Of a stretch of 64,000 bases of DNA, positions 16,155 through 26,751 are shown one piece after another. The position numbers and the translations under genes are program-made. A model generated the notes under the pieces. That model did not search any database and was not told the DNA's origin. It was given only the letters and a program-made list of their open reading frames with translations. Source of the stretch: Thiocapsa marina 5811 (GTDB taxonomy: Bacteria; Pseudomonadota; Gammaproteobacteria; Chromatiales; Chromatiaceae); contig NZ_AFWV01000010.1 in the NCBI RefSeq assembly GCF_000223985.1, positions 62,001-126,000 on the forward strand, in the 5' to 3' direction. Positions within the stretch are counted from its first letter, which is position 1. Each line of letters opens with the position of its first letter.

Positions 16155-16895
16155 TCAACGCGGACTCAAGCTGTCCGCGAGGCGCTGGCCCTCGGCGAAA
16201 TCGAGCGTGCCTTCGTAGATCGCGCGCCCCGTGATGGCCCCGATGATGCCGCAGCTCGCCACCTCGGCGAGCGCACGCACGTCGTCGATCACCGTGATGC
16301 CACCGGAGGCGATCACCGGGATGCGGATCGCCCCGGCCAACGCCCTGGTCGCCTCCACGTTGGGCCCGTTCATCATGCCGTCGCGGCCGATATCCGTATA
16401 GATGATGGCCGCGACACCGGCGTCCTCGAAGCGCTTCGCCAAATCCTCCGCCTGGTGCTCGGTGACCTGCGCCCAGCCCTCGATGGCGACCTGTCCGTCC
16501 TTCGCATCCAGTCCGACCATGATCTGACCGGGAAAGGACCGACAGGCCCGTTCGACGAAGACGGGTTCCTTCACCGCCTGGGTCCCGATGATGCAGTAGG
16601 TCACCCCGGCGCTCAGATAAGCCGCGATGGTGGCCTCGTCACGGATCCCCCCGCCGACCTGGATCGGTAGCTCGGGGAAGGCCTCGGCAATGCCGCGAAT
16701 GGCCTCGCCGTTGACCGGCATACCGGCAAAGGCGCCGTTGAGGTCGACCAAATGCAGTCGGCGCGCGCCCTCGCCGACCCAACGTGCGGCGGTGTCGACC
16801 GGGTCGTCGGAGAAGACCGTCGCCTCGTCCATCCGGCCTTGACGCAGGCGCACACAGCGGCCGTCCTTCAAATCGATTGCGGGAATCAGCAGCAT
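16155..16895 (-). CDS. hisA: ProFAR isomerase HisA
   Basis: A 246-residue (beta/alpha)8 barrel that isomerises ProFAR to PRFAR in histidine biosynthesis. The catalytic Asp8 in [13 protein letters not shown] and the second acid in [12 protein letters not shown] are present, as are phosphate-binding loops IQVGGGIRD and VIASGGI. The gene directly downstream is hisI, not hisF as usual, and the one upstream is hisB, not hisH. Confidence 0.95.
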   Translation of the reverse strand: MLLIPAIDLKDGRCVRLRQGRMDEATVFSDDPVDTAARWVGEGARRLHLVDLNGAFAGMPVNGEAIRGIAEAFPELPIQVGGGIRDEATIAAYLSAGVTYCIIGTQAVKEPVFVERACRSFPGQIMVGLDAKDGQVAIEGWAQVTEHQAEDLAKRFEDAGVAAIIYTDIGRDGMMNGPNVEATRALAGAIRIPVIASGGITVIDDVRALAEVASCGIIGAITGRAIYEGTLDFAEGQRLADSLSPR

Positions 16896-16976
16896 GGATC
16901 GGTCACTCGCTGTCGGATGTCGGATAGGCGCCTCGCGGCCGAGAACCCCGGCAACGGCGGCGATGTGGATCGCGTC

Positions 16977-17582
16977 TCAAAGCGCGCCCTTGGTGGACGG
17001 GGTGATCCCGGCCATCCGCGGATCCGGCTCCACGGCCATGCGCAAGGCACGCCCGAACGCCTTGAAGACGGTCTCGGCCTGGTGGTGCGCGTTGGCGCCG
17101 CGCAGATTGTCGATGTGCAAGGTGACGGCCGCGTGGTTCACCAGGCCTTGGAAGAATTCTCGGAAGAGGTCGACGTCGAAGCCGCCGATCATGGCGCGGG
17201 TGAAATCGACATTGAACTCCAGCCCGGGCCGACCGGACAGATCGACCACGACTCGCGACAGGGCCTCGTCCAACGGGACGTAAGCGTGACCGTAGCGACG
17301 CAGGCCCTTCTTGTCCCCGAGCGCCTGCGCCAAGGCCTGACCGAGCGTGATGCCGATGTCTTCGACCGTGTGGTGGGCGTCGATATGCAGATCGCCTTCG
17401 GCCTGGATGTCGAGATCGATCAGACCGTGTCGCGCGACCTGATCGAGCATGTGGTCCAGGAAAGGCACGCCCGTCTTCAGATTCGAGCGCCCGGAACCGT
17501 CCAGATCCAGTGAGACTCGGATCCGGGTCTCCAGGGTATCGCGCTCGACTCGGGCCTTACGGTTGGTGCTGTCGCGGGTCAT
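16977..17582 (-). CDS. hisB: Imidazoleglycerol-phosphate dehydratase HisB
   Basis: A 201-residue monofunctional IGP dehydratase with the manganese-binding His/Glu motifs: [29 protein letters not shown], and near the C-terminus [17 protein letters not shown]. It lacks the N-terminal phosphatase domain of the E. coli bifunctional HisB, so a separate histidinol-phosphatase must exist elsewhere. It is the first of the four his genes here. Confidence 0.95.
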   Translation of the reverse strand: MTRDSTNRKARVERDTLETRIRVSLDLDGSGRSNLKTGVPFLDHMLDQVARHGLIDLDIQAEGDLHIDAHHTVEDIGITLGQALAQALGDKKGLRRYGHAYVPLDEALSRVVVDLSGRPGLEFNVDFTRAMIGGFDVDLFREFFQGLVNHAAVTLHIDNLRGANAHHQAETVFKAFGRALRMAVEPDPRMAGITPSTKGAL

Positions 17583-17699
17583 GTTGAAGCAGTGTCTTTG
17601 GCTCTCAAGCCAGCATTAAACCATAGCCGATCCGCGCCACATAAGGGCGCCGGCCGCAAACACCGGAAACCACGACGCACAACCTCCCGACGAGGCAGG

Positions 17700-17789
17700 C
17701 ATTCAACTACCTACCCGCCGAGGGCCGTGGATGCACCAAACGCCGAGCTCAGTCGACAGTGAGCATCTCGCCATGAGACGCGGTTTAGC
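17700..17789. repeat. Palindrome-ended intergenic unit (B type) at the end of pyrD
   Basis: The segment GTGGATGCACCAAACGCCGA ... GAGACGCGGTTTAGC is homologous to the B half of the paired elements at 41870-42062 and 43714-43908 (shared GATGCACCAAA, GAGCT, GAGCATCT and GACGCGGTTTAG). It supplies the TAA stop of pyrD (17785-17787). The 5' border is less clear than in the other copies. Confidence 0.65.
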
Positions 17790-18834
17790 TAGACATCCCG
17801 CGCAGCAGCTCACGCACGAATCCGGGGCCACGATAAATGAGTCCGCTGTAGATCTGCACGAGATCCGCCCCGGCCGCGAGCTTAGACGCCGCGCCCGCAG
17901 GATCCATGATTCCCCCGACACCGACGAGCACCGGGGCAGGACCGACAGCCTCCCGAACCAAGCGCAGCAGGGCGGTACTGCGCTCCAGGATAGGCCGACC
18001 CGATAGACCGCCGCTCATCCCTTCGGTGCTGCTGCGCAGCGCATCGAAGCGGATGCTCGTGTTGGTCAGAATCAGGCCGGTACAGCCTGCATCCAGTGCA
18101 GCACGGGCACAGTCGACGGCGTCCTCGTCGGCGAGGTCCGGCGCAAGCTTCACCAGCAGAGGCCGTGGGTGCGCGAGACGCTGGTTCGGCCCCTGGATCG
18201 TCTCGATAATCCGCATCACCTCGTCGACCCGCTGCAGATCCCGCAAGCCGGGCGTGTTCGGGCTTGAGATGTTCACGACCACGTAATCCGCGAGATGCCC
18301 GACACGCTCGAAGCTGCGCCGATAGTCGTCGGCCGCCTCCTCCGCCGGCGTGACCTTGGACTTACCCAGGTTGACGCCCAAGGGAACCTCGAGGATTTCC
18401 CGCGCGCGCAACCGCTCCAGCCGAACCGCCGCCGCATCCGCCCCCGCGTTGTTGAAACCCATCCGGTTGATCAGCGCCTCGTCCGCCGGCAGACGAAAGA
18501 GGCGCGGTTTCGGGTTGCCGGGTTGCGCCAAGGCGGTGATGGTACCGACCTCGATGAAGCCGAAACCCAGCGCCTGCCAGGCCGGCACGGCAACGGCGTC
18601 CTTGTCCAGGCCCGCCGCGAGTCCGATCGGGTTCGGGAAGCGCAAGCCCATCGCGTCGACGGCCCGTCCCGGCGCACGGGCAAGGTCGCCGGCACCCAAA
18701 CGGCCTGAAAAGGCGCGAGACCAGAACCCAAGAAGCGCCAGCGTCGACTCGTGAGCGCGCTCGGCGTCGAGACGAAACAAAACCGGTCTCGCCAAGGACC
18801 AAAATCGCCCCATCCCACTCTCGAACATACTCAT
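17785..18834 (-). CDS. pyrD: Dihydroorotate dehydrogenase (quinone), class 2
   Basis: A 349-residue flavoenzyme that oxidises dihydroorotate to orotate in pyrimidine synthesis and passes electrons to quinone at the inner membrane. Class 2 is shown by the N-terminal helical extension (residues 1-40, LARPVLFRLDAERAHESTLALLGF), NPIGLAAGLDKDA and the catalytic NISSPNTPG loop (188-196, catalytic Ser191). It stands alone. Its stop codon lies inside a repeat unit. Confidence 0.95.
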   Translation of the reverse strand: MSMFESGMGRFWSLARPVLFRLDAERAHESTLALLGFWSRAFSGRLGAGDLARAPGRAVDAMGLRFPNPIGLAAGLDKDAVAVPAWQALGFGFIEVGTITALAQPGNPKPRLFRLPADEALINRMGFNNAGADAAAVRLERLRAREILEVPLGVNLGKSKVTPAEEAADDYRRSFERVGHLADYVVVNISSPNTPGLRDLQRVDEVMRIIETIQGPNQRLAHPRPLLVKLAPDLADEDAVDCARAALDAGCTGLILTNTSIRFDALRSSTEGMSGGLSGRPILERSTALLRLVREAVGPAPVLVGVGGIMDPAGAASKLAAGADLVQIYSGLIYRGPGFVRELLRGMSS

Positions 18835-19108
18835 ACTACGACTCCAAACTCCATGAAACTCGCAACAATATCGAAAACGGGAAGATCAACGCCCGGCCCG
18901 TAAGGCTATTCAGCATACACGCTACCATGCGAAGATTAGGCAACCGGGCACGGCCCCTCCGCACCAAAAATGCGTGCCACTCCTGCTGGCCGCCGCGCCG
19001 GTTCCCGAGACGAGCCGCGGCTATAGACAGGCCCTGGGCGCTTGCGCTTCGGCCCCACACCCCGCGATCGCTCCGGCCGCGAAGCACGAGCCGCAATCTG
19101 CGGGCTGA

Positions 19109-20725
19109 ATGATTCCGAACAACGACACCGCTGAATCCGATCGAAAGCTTACCGGCGATGCCAAAATGACGATCCGAAAGCTAACCAGCCATTCCTTTTC
19201 GCGCGCGAACAATGCACTTCCCGGATGGGACCAGATGCATGCGTTTACCTCAAAACAGACGGCGCCGGCCCTATCCGCTATCGCCATTCTCGGCTTCATT
19301 GCCTACTTATTCGCTCAACATAACCTGGTCTTCCCGTATCACGACGATTGGGGATATGCAACCTTATCCTATGTCGGCGAGCAAACGGGATTTACTGGTC
19401 AGAACTTCAACCTGACGCAGATGCTCTCCTTCCTCTACGGAGAGTACATGAATTGGTCGGGCCGGATCGTTGCATTTTTTGTTCAAATAAACCTCTTCAA
19501 GCTCGGAATTGAATATGTCAGGCTAGCGCAAGTCGGAATCATATTCGCCATCGTTTTTCTTGCTATTAGGATTTCACCGCAGAAAAACTTTATTCACCCA
19601 CTGACAATTGTCCCGATCGTCTACTTCTTGTCGCTACCGCAGTATTCAGCCGTCGGCGGACTATATTGGTTTTCCGCGTCGATCGCCTACGTTTGGGGTA
19701 TCCCTCTTTTCTTGTTCGCGGCCCGTTTGATTCAAAAACGAAGAACACTCGATATTACCTCGACAATACTCCTGACCTGCGCTGCCGCATTTCATGAGCA
19801 GATGTCTTTCGCAGTTTCGGCATTTCTTGTTTCGTATATGGCACTCAGCGCCTTTTACGGACTCGATACAAATCGCATTTCCAGAGACCTAAAACTCACA
19901 AGCCCCGTCTTTGCGATCGCTCTTATCACGATATTCGCGCCGGGGAATTTCCACAGAAAAAACGTATCGACTTTTCCTTCCGAGAACCTGACGGACACTC
20001 TAACCCTCAACGCCGAATCCTTGGTGAATTGGATATTCGTCCACCAGGAGGCACGCACAATTCTAGCCCTACTTTCGGCCTCCTTCATTTTCTTGCTCGT
20101 CTTGCTTATCAGATCCTCGCCAAGCAAGCCCAACGCGCTTGCCGTGCTGCTCTCGTCCTTGCTCTTGCTCGGCATCAGCTACAGCCTATCGCTTCTAGCG
20201 TTCTTTACTGCGGCGCTACTTCTGTACGGCGCACTCTTATTCCATTTAAGGAAGCCATTCCAATTCGACGTGATCGCAGTTTCCATCTATGTCGGCGCAA
20301 TCACTTCATTGATTGTATTGTTGGCAGCACCGGGAGTCGCCGGGCGATCATTGCTGACGTTCTTCTTCCTGATGGTTGTCCCGGTGACGTTCATTTTCAT
20401 CCAAGCCTTTCGAGCCGGCTTGGGGCCGGCTGTTTACGCGACGATACTGGCAACACTACCATTCGCCATTTCAAATGCAGGCAGCATTTATTCGGGGTAT
20501 AAATCAAACTTCGAAGCGAACTCCGTCAATCATGCGAAACTGGTTGCGGCAAGCCACGAACTTAATTACGAGGGAAGCCCTCGAAACTCGATCGACCTCC
20601 TCAAACTCAACGACCCGCGATACGCTGAACAAATGCCTTACGACAAACCGCAGATCGAGAAATGGATCAAGAAATATTACTCGCTTCCCGAAGATTTTTC
20701 GCTCGTTTGGAACGACAATCGTTAA
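19109..20725 (+). CDS. Polytopic membrane protein, putative Gtr-type glycosyltransferase (DUF6056-like)
   Basis: A 538-residue protein with about 10-12 membrane segments. An early periplasmic loop carries an acidic HDDWGYATL motif followed by NWSGRIVAFF, a pattern seen in DUF6056/GtrII-like lipid-phosphate-sugar-dependent transferases. Long hydrophobic stretches (AIVFLAIRIS, IFLLVLLIRS) and a soluble C-terminus follow. It sits 134 bp upstream of gtrA-gtrB homologues, so it probably supplies the specific transferase of a Gtr system that adds a sugar to lipopolysaccharide in the periplasm. The gene is clearly richer in A+T than its surroundings (many ATA, TTA and AAA codons), which suggests horizontal gain. 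The specific family assignment is from pattern memory and is moderate. Confidence 0.65.
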   Translation: MIPNNDTAESDRKLTGDAKMTIRKLTSHSFSRANNALPGWDQMHAFTSKQTAPALSAIAILGFIAYLFAQHNLVFPYHDDWGYATLSYVGEQTGFTGQNFNLTQMLSFLYGEYMNWSGRIVAFFVQINLFKLGIEYVRLAQVGIIFAIVFLAIRISPQKNFIHPLTIVPIVYFLSLPQYSAVGGLYWFSASIAYVWGIPLFLFAARLIQKRRTLDITSTILLTCAAAFHEQMSFAVSAFLVSYMALSAFYGLDTNRISRDLKLTSPVFAIALITIFAPGNFHRKNVSTFPSENLTDTLTLNAESLVNWIFVHQEARTILALLSASFIFLLVLLIRSSPSKPNALAVLLSSLLLLGISYSLSLLAFFTAALLLYGALLFHLRKPFQFDVIAVSIYVGAITSLIVLLAAPGVAGRSLLTFFFLMVVPVTFIFIQAFRAGLGPAVYATILATLPFAISNAGSIYSGYKSNFEANSVNHAKLVAASHELNYEGSPRNSIDLLKLNDPRYAEQMPYDKPQIEKWIKKYYSLPEDFSLVWNDNR

Positions 20726-20859
20726 CATCGAAGATCCCGTTCAAATCAGAGATACGGCCGAGACGAGACGGGATGCAGAGCCGCCCGGAACTCAGACCGC
20801 ACGATCCGCGCAACCCCGCTAAACTACCACGACGCACCCTACGTTCGCGGAGATCACTT

Positions 20860-21264
20860 ATGTTCACTTTCGTTGCGTCCGCATCTCGAAGGCTTTTGTC
20901 CTTCGGGATCGTTGGGGCGGTCGGCACCATCGCCCACTATGCGACGCTGATCCTCTTGGTCGAGATCGGGAATTTGAATCCGACCGCCGCAACAACAGTA
21001 GGGTTCGGCGCGGGCGCACTTGTGAATTATCTCCTGAATCATCGTTACACGTTCAACAGCACGAAGACGCATCGTGACGCGGGACCTAAATTCGCATTGA
21101 TCGCAATCGTCACCGGGCTGTTGAACACCTTCATTGTCCACATGGGCGTCGACAGCCTCGGATTTAATTACCTTCTCGTCCAAGTAGTCGCCACGGCAAG
21201 CGTGTTCCTACTCAATTTCGTCTTGAATAGTCTCTGGACCTTTCGCGAGAGCGATGCGCTATGA
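20860..21264 (+). CDS. GtrA-like flippase
   Basis: A 134-residue protein with four membrane helices and the GtrA motifs LLSFGIVGAVGTIAHYATL, VNYLLNHRYTFNS and NFVLNSLWTFRE. GtrA proteins flip undecaprenyl-phosphate-glucose (or a similar lipid-linked sugar) across the inner membrane. The Met at 20860 gives the family's normal length; an upstream in-frame extension overlaps the previous gene and is not conserved-looking. It overlaps gtrB by ATGA (21261-21264). Confidence 0.88.
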   Translation: MFTFVASASRRLLSFGIVGAVGTIAHYATLILLVEIGNLNPTAATTVGFGAGALVNYLLNHRYTFNSTKTHRDAGPKFALIAIVTGLLNTFIVHMGVDSLGFNYLLVQVVATASVFLLNFVLNSLWTFRESDAL

Positions 21265-22325
21265 GTCTCAAGGATCCCGATTCGCTCTACACGTCATCCG
21301 CCCAACGCGCTGCAGCCAGAGTCAAAGAACGCCCGACGCTTTCGATCATCGTACCCGCCTATAACGAGGCAGAGGTGCTCGATGAGCTTCATCGGCGTCT
21401 TTCGGCCGTGATCGACGGGCTTGGCGTCACTGCCGAGCTGATCTACGTCAACGACGGCAGCCGCGACGCGACGCTGGACATCCTCTATCGACTGCATTCC
21501 GCCGATCCGCGGGTGGCCGTCTTGAATCTCAGCCGGAACTTCGGCAAGGAGATCGCGATGACGGCGGGACTGGATCACAGTCGGGGCGAGGCCACCGTCA
21601 TCATCGACGCCGACCTCCAGGATCCGCCCGAGCTGATCCCCGAGCTTATGACGCGTTGGAGCCAGGGCTACGACGTCGTCTACGCGACGCGCCTGTCGCG
21701 CGACGGCGAGAGCGCTCTGAAGAAGCTGAGTGCACGCTATTTCTACCGCGTCATCGGTGGCATGAGCCCGATCGAGATCCCCAAGGACACGGGCGATTTC
21801 CGTCTGCTCAGCCGCCGCGCGGTCGACGCCCTGTGCCGGCTGCGCGAGCAGCATCGATTCATGAAGGGCCTGTTTGCGTGGATCGGTTATCGACAAACCG
21901 CCGTGACCTACCATCGCGACCGCCGTAGTGCCGGGGTGACCAAATGGAATTATCACAAGTTGTGGGGATTCGCGATCGAGGGGATTACGTCCTTCAGCAC
22001 CGCCCCGCTCAAGGCGGCCAGCTATGTCGGGCTGATCACGGCCATGACGGCATTCCTCTACGCAAGCTGGATCATCTACAAGACCTTGCGTTATGGAGAG
22101 CCCGTCGCCGGCTATCCGTCCCTCATGGTTGCGGTCCTCTTCCTCGGCGGGGTTCAGCTCGCCGCCATCGGTGTCTTGGGCGAATATCTCGGACGGATGT
22201 TCAACGAGACCAAAGGCCGGCCACTCTATCTGGTCGAGACCTACGAGCGCCCGAGACAAGACGAGCGCGACCTCCGGTGCGACACCAGCCATCCGTCCGC
22301 GGCGGGGCCGATCCCCCACCCCTAG
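21261..22325 (+). CDS. GtrB-like undecaprenyl-phosphate glycosyltransferase (GT2)
   Basis: A 354-residue family-2 glycosyltransferase of the DPM1/GtrB type. Motifs are LSIIVPAYNEAEVLDEL near the N-terminus, YVNDGSRDATLDIL, and the catalytic DADLQDPPELIPEL, followed by SRNFGKE and DTGDFRLLSRRAVDAL. Two C-terminal membrane helices (about 250-310) anchor it. It charges undecaprenyl phosphate with a sugar on the cytoplasmic side, which GtrA flips and the specific transferase attaches to the O-chain or core. It is coupled to gtrA by a 4-bp overlap. Confidence 0.92.
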   Translation: MSLKDPDSLYTSSAQRAAARVKERPTLSIIVPAYNEAEVLDELHRRLSAVIDGLGVTAELIYVNDGSRDATLDILYRLHSADPRVAVLNLSRNFGKEIAMTAGLDHSRGEATVIIDADLQDPPELIPELMTRWSQGYDVVYATRLSRDGESALKKLSARYFYRVIGGMSPIEIPKDTGDFRLLSRRAVDALCRLREQHRFMKGLFAWIGYRQTAVTYHRDRRSAGVTKWNYHKLWGFAIEGITSFSTAPLKAASYVGLITAMTAFLYASWIIYKTLRYGEPVAGYPSLMVAVLFLGGVQLAAIGVLGEYLGRMFNETKGRPLYLVETYERPRQDERDLRCDTSHPSAAGPIPHP

Positions 22326-22398
22326 GCGGATGGAGCCCTAAGCCCTCGGAGGGTCGCAAAGCACCGGCATCACCATGCCGGGATCACGCCAGGAGGGG

Positions 22399-23283
22399 CT
22401 AGGCCAAACCCCGCCTCTCACGCCGCAAGCTGTACTCGTTCCCGATAAAGATCAGCGCGGCGCCGGCGATGACCCAAGGATCGAGTCCCTCGCCGTAGAA
22501 GAGCGCCCCGACCAAGGCGATGAGCGGCAGGCGCAGAAAATCCATCGGCAGCACGACCGTCGCGTCGGCGTGCTGAAACGCCTTGGCGATACCCAGATGA
22601 GCGCTGATCCCGGTGGCCGCCGCAACCAGCAGCCAGGGCGCGTCGGCCCAGGTAACCGGCTGCCAAACCAGCAGCGCAGGGACGAGGCCGATCAGAAGCT
22701 GCATCGCCAGCATCCAAAAGAGGATGGTGAAGACGCCGTCGTAGCGCGTGAGTCCCTTGGTCGCCGTCAGACTCACCGCGAAGCCGACCGCTGCCGCCAA
22801 GCCGATCAGGACACCGAGGTCGAGCGGCTGCGCCCCCGGTCGGGTGATGACGAGCACACCCGCCACGCCCAAAGCGAGTGCCGCGACACGGGCTCGATTC
22901 AACCGCTCGCCGAGAAACAGCAGCGCCAGCACGGCCGCCCAAACAGGCGTCGTGAACTCGAGCGCGAACACCAACGCGAGCGGCAACATGCCGATTGCGG
23001 TAATCCAGCAGACCTGCCCGCCGTAATGGAAGATGTTGCGCAGCAGGTGCAGTCTCAGGCGTTCTGTGCGGTAAAAGCCGGGAGCCAACCACAGCGCCAG
23101 CGGTACCAGGAGCGGCAGACCGAGTAATGTCCGCGCGAAGAGAAACTGCACCGGCTCCATGGTGTCCAGCAGCTCGCGCGCCGAGACGGCGAGCAGCGCG
23201 AAGGAGGTCAGGGCGACCCCCATCCAGGCTGCGGCATGGGCAAGCCGGCGAGATGCCCGCGGCAAGGTCGCGTCTCGGGACAT
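22399..23283 (-). CDS. EamA/DMT-superfamily transporter
   Basis: A 294-residue protein with ten predicted membrane helices in two EamA repeats (FLFARTLLGLPLLVPLAL, EFTTPVWAAVLALLFLGERL, then AKAFQHADATVVLPMDFLRL, LFYGEGLDPWVIAGAALIF). Members export metabolites such as amino acids, nucleosides or drugs. The substrate is not predictable. It lies between the gtr cassette (convergent) and the gatBAC genes with no operon link. Confidence 0.88.
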   Translation of the reverse strand: MSRDATLPRASRRLAHAAAWMGVALTSFALLAVSARELLDTMEPVQFLFARTLLGLPLLVPLALWLAPGFYRTERLRLHLLRNIFHYGGQVCWITAIGMLPLALVFALEFTTPVWAAVLALLFLGERLNRARVAALALGVAGVLVITRPGAQPLDLGVLIGLAAAVGFAVSLTATKGLTRYDGVFTILFWMLAMQLLIGLVPALLVWQPVTWADAPWLLVAAATGISAHLGIAKAFQHADATVVLPMDFLRLPLIALVGALFYGEGLDPWVIAGAALIFIGNEYSLRRERRGLA

Positions 23284-23448
23284 GCGCGGCTTTACTCGGA
23301 GCCGATCGCCGAGACGACCAGGAGATGAGGACCGATGATCGCGTGATCGATCGGGGCTATTCGCGTGACGAAGGAATCCATTGCAGGGTCATCGCTCCCT
23401 CGAACCTGAACCGCGCGACTGACCGACCCCGTCGCCGGGGAATCGGCC

Positions 23449-24894
23449 TCAATCGCTTGCGAGCACGCGCATCAGGATCTCGTTGACCTGCTGCGGATTG
23501 GCCTTGCCCTTGCTCTCCTTCATCACCTGACCGACGAAGAAGCCGAAGACCTTGTCCTTGCCGGCACGATATTGCTCGACCTGGCCGGGGTTGGCGGCGA
23601 CGATCGCCGCGATCATCGACTCGAGCGCGCCGCTGTCGGTGATCTGTCGCAGCCCGCGCGCCTGAATGACGCTGTCGGCGTCGCCCTCGCCGCTCCACAT
23701 CGCCTCGAAGACCTGTTTGGCGAGCTTGCCGGAGACGGTGCCGTCCTGGATCCGATGGATGAGGCCGGCGAGCATGGCCGCGGAGACCGGGCTCTGCGCG
23801 ATGTCGATCTCGGAGCGATTCAGCGCCGCGGCCAGCTCGCCGTTGACCCAGTTGGCGGCCAGCTTGGGCTCGGCGGTGGCCTGCACCACCGCCTCGAAAT
23901 ACTGTGCAAGCTCGCGCCCGGCGGTCAGCAGACTGGCGTCGTACTCGCCGAGCCCGTATTGGGTGTGGAATCGCTCGCGCATGCTGTCGGGCAGCTCGGG
24001 GAGATCCGCGACGGCCTCGACGATGAAGGCGACATCGATCTCGACCGGGAGCAGGTCCGGATCCGGAAAGTAGCGGTAATCGTTGGCCTCTTCCTTGGAG
24101 CGCATGGGACGGGTCTCGTCGCGCTCCGGGTCATAGAGCCGGGTCTCCTGCACCACGCTCCCGCCGCCTTCGATCACGTCGATCTGACGCTCGACCTCGA
24201 ACTGGATGGCACGCTCGATGAAGCGGAAAGAGTTTAAATTCTTGATCTCGGTGCGGGTACCGAAGCGCGTTTGACCGAGCGGGCGCACCGAGACGTTGGC
24301 ATCGACCCGGAAGGAGCCTTCCTGCATGTTGCCGTCGCTGATACCGATCCAACGCACGAGCTGATGGATCTTACGCGCGTAGGCCACGGCCTCCTGAGGC
24401 GTTCGCATATCCGGCTCCGAGACGATCTCAAGCAGCGGCGTGCCGGCCCGATTCAGATCGATGCCCGTGTAGCCGCCGCCCGCGAGGTTCTCCTCGTGCA
24501 AGGACTTGCCGGCGTCCTCTTCCAGGTGCGCACGCGTCACCCCGATCGACTTGACCGACCCGTCGCCGAGCACGATCTCCACGCGTCCCTCGCCGACGAT
24601 GGGCAGCTCGTACTGACTGATCTGGTAGCCCTTCGGCAGGTCCGGATAGAAGTAATTCTTGCGAGCGAACACCGAACGCGGCGCCACCTCGGCACCGATC
24701 GCCCGACCGAAACGCACGGCCAGACGCACCGCTTCGGCATTGAGCACCGGCAGCACCCCAGGCAGACCCAGATCGATCGCGCAGGCCTGCGTGTTGGGCG
24801 AGGCGCCGAAAGCGGTCGATGCACCGGAGAAGATCTTCGATTGGGTCGCGAGCTGAGTATGGATCTCAAGCCCGATCACGGTTTCCCATTGCAT
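23449..24894 (-). CDS. gatB: Asp-tRNA(Asn)/Glu-tRNA(Gln) amidotransferase subunit B
   Basis: A 481-residue GatB: N-terminal kinase-like domain beginning [20 protein letters not shown] with [16 protein letters not shown], the conserved [13 protein letters not shown] and [18 protein letters not shown] blocks, and a C-terminal YqeY-like tRNA-binding tail ending [14 protein letters not shown]. It phosphorylates the misacylated tRNA and accepts ammonia from GatA. It is the last of gatC-gatA-gatB, on one strand with short gaps. Confidence 0.96.
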   Translation of the reverse strand: MQWETVIGLEIHTQLATQSKIFSGASTAFGASPNTQACAIDLGLPGVLPVLNAEAVRLAVRFGRAIGAEVAPRSVFARKNYFYPDLPKGYQISQYELPIVGEGRVEIVLGDGSVKSIGVTRAHLEEDAGKSLHEENLAGGGYTGIDLNRAGTPLLEIVSEPDMRTPQEAVAYARKIHQLVRWIGISDGNMQEGSFRVDANVSVRPLGQTRFGTRTEIKNLNSFRFIERAIQFEVERQIDVIEGGGSVVQETRLYDPERDETRPMRSKEEANDYRYFPDPDLLPVEIDVAFIVEAVADLPELPDSMRERFHTQYGLGEYDASLLTAGRELAQYFEAVVQATAEPKLAANWVNGELAAALNRSEIDIAQSPVSAAMLAGLIHRIQDGTVSGKLAKQVFEAMWSGEGDADSVIQARGLRQITDSGALESMIAAIVAANPGQVEQYRAGKDKVFGFFVGQVMKESKGKANPQQVNEILMRVLASD

Positions 24895-24996
24895 GCTCTA
24901 TAACCTATGTCGCGATCCTACAGTCGGCAAACCTGCCATCTCATGTCGCTCACTCTATGAAGCCTTTCATGGCGCGCCGGGCGACGCGCTCGCCGA

Positions 24997-26451
24997 TCAC
25001 TCGAACCCGGACGGCGCGCCCTGATGCCAATGCGTCACATGCTGGAAGCGATGCGCGACATTCAGCAGGCGGGCCTCTTGAAAGTAGTTGCCGATGATCT
25101 GCAAACCGACGGGCAACCCCTCGACCGGCTCGACCGGGATCGACATCCCGGGCAGGCCCGCGAGGTTGGTCGCGATGGTGTAGATGTCGTTGAGATACAT
25201 GGCCACCGGGTCGTCCGTCTTGGCGCCGAGCGCAAAGGCGGTCGACGGCGCAGTCGGCCCCATGACGACATCGACATCCTCGAAGGCGCGCGCGAAGTCG
25301 TCGGCAATGAGATGTCGGATCTTCTGCGCCTTCAGATAGTAAGCATCGTAGTAGCCCGCAGAGAGCACATAGGTGCCGATCATGATGCGACGCTGCACCT
25401 CGTCACCGAAGCCCTCCGCGCGACTGCGCTTGTAGAGGTCTTCGAGATCCTGCGGGTTCTCGCAGCGATGGCCGTAGCGCACCCCGTCGAAACGCGCGAG
25501 GTTGGACGAGCACTCGGCCGGCGCGACGACATAGTAGACCGGCACCGAGAGCGGACTGTTCGGCAGGCTGATCTCCTTGACCTTCGCACCGAGTCGCTCG
25601 TACTCCTTGATCGCATCCTGCACGGACGCCGCCACGCGCGGATCGAGCCCCTCGCCGAAATACTCCTTCGGCAAACCGATGCGCAGGCCCGCGATGTCGT
25701 CATCGAGCGCATCGACATAATCGGGTACGGCCACGTCGGCGCTGGTGGAGTCGCGCGGGTCGAACCCGGCCATCTCGTCGAGCAAACAGGCCGCATCCGC
25801 CGCCGAGCGGGCCAGCACGCCGGCCTGATCCAACGAGGAGGCGAAGGCGATCATGCCCCAGCGCGAGCAGCGGCCGTAGGTCGGCTTGATGCCGGTGATG
25901 CCGCAGAGCGCCGCAGGCTGGCGGATCGACCCGCCCGTATCCGTCCCGGTGGCCGCCGCGCAGAGCCTCGCGGCGACTGCGGCGGCCGATCCGCCCGAGG
26001 AGCCGCCCGGCACGCGATCGGCGTCCCACGGGTTATGAACAGGGCCGTAGTAGCTCGTCTCGTTCGAAGAGCCCATGGCAAACTCGTCCATGTTGGTCTT
26101 GCCCAAGACGACCGCCCCGGCTGCGGCGAGACGCTCGACGACCGTCGCATCGTAGGGCGCGATGAAGTTGTCGAGCATCCGCGAGCCGCAACTGGTCTTG
26201 ATCCCCGCCGTGCAGAAGATGTCCTTGTGCGCGATCGGAATCCCGGCGAGCGGCCCGGCATCGCCCGAGGCGATCGCGCGATCGGCACGCTCCGCCGCCG
26301 CCAGCGCGGATTCGCTCGCGACGCTGATGAAGCTGTTCAGGCGCGGATCCAGGCGCGCGATGCGCTCCAGATAGTGACGGGTGAGCTCTACGCTTGAGTA
26401 GTTGCGCAGCCTCAGCTCCGCGGCCATTTGGGCGATCGATTTGTTCTGCAT
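24997..26451 (-). CDS. gatA: Asp-tRNA(Asn)/Glu-tRNA(Gln) amidotransferase subunit A
   Basis: A 484-residue amidase-signature enzyme that releases ammonia from glutamine for transamidation of Glu-tRNA(Gln)/Asp-tRNA(Asn). The Ser-Ser-Lys triad is present: Lys76 in IPIAHKDIF, Ser151 in [13 protein letters not shown] and the nucleophile Ser175 in [12 protein letters not shown]. It starts 12 bp after gatC. Full length, no defects. Confidence 0.96.
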   Translation of the reverse strand: MQNKSIAQMAAELRLRNYSSVELTRHYLERIARLDPRLNSFISVASESALAAAERADRAIASGDAGPLAGIPIAHKDIFCTAGIKTSCGSRMLDNFIAPYDATVVERLAAAGAVVLGKTNMDEFAMGSSNETSYYGPVHNPWDADRVPGGSSGGSAAAVAARLCAAATGTDTGGSIRQPAALCGITGIKPTYGRCSRWGMIAFASSLDQAGVLARSAADAACLLDEMAGFDPRDSTSADVAVPDYVDALDDDIAGLRIGLPKEYFGEGLDPRVAASVQDAIKEYERLGAKVKEISLPNSPLSVPVYYVVAPAECSSNLARFDGVRYGHRCENPQDLEDLYKRSRAEGFGDEVQRRIMIGTYVLSAGYYDAYYLKAQKIRHLIADDFARAFEDVDVVMGPTAPSTAFALGAKTDDPVAMYLNDIYTIATNLAGLPGMSIPVEPVEGLPVGLQIIGNYFQEARLLNVAHRFQHVTHWHQGAPSGFE

Positions 26452-26463
26452 GAGTGCTCGGCG

Positions 26464-26751
26464 TCAGTCGATGACCTTGGGAACCAGATAGAGACCGCCC
26501 TCGGTCAAGGGGGCGATGGCCTGGAACAGCTCGCGCTGGTCGTGCTCCGACACGCGGTCCGGTCGCACGCGTTGGCTCATATGCAGCGGGTGCGCCATCG
26601 GCTCGACGCCCGTGGTGTCGACCGCGTCCATCTGCGCAACCAGGTCGAGGATGTTGGAGAGATCCGCGGCATAGCGCTCGATCGACTCGGGCGCGATCTC
26701 GAGCCGCGCCAAATGGGCGATCTTCTCGATGTCGGAGGCATCCAATGACAT
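26464..26751 (-). CDS. gatC: Asp-tRNA(Asn)/Glu-tRNA(Gln) amidotransferase subunit C
   Basis: A 95-residue subunit that wraps around and stabilises GatA and GatB. Typical sequence: [54 protein letters not shown], and LYLVPKVID at the end. The Met at 26751 matches the family start; 48 upstream in-frame codons are not part of the protein. First gene of gatCAB. Confidence 0.94.
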   Translation of the reverse strand: MSLDASDIEKIAHLARLEIAPESIERYAADLSNILDLVAQMDAVDTTGVEPMAHPLHMSQRVRPDRVSEHDQRELFQAIAPLTEGGLYLVPKVID

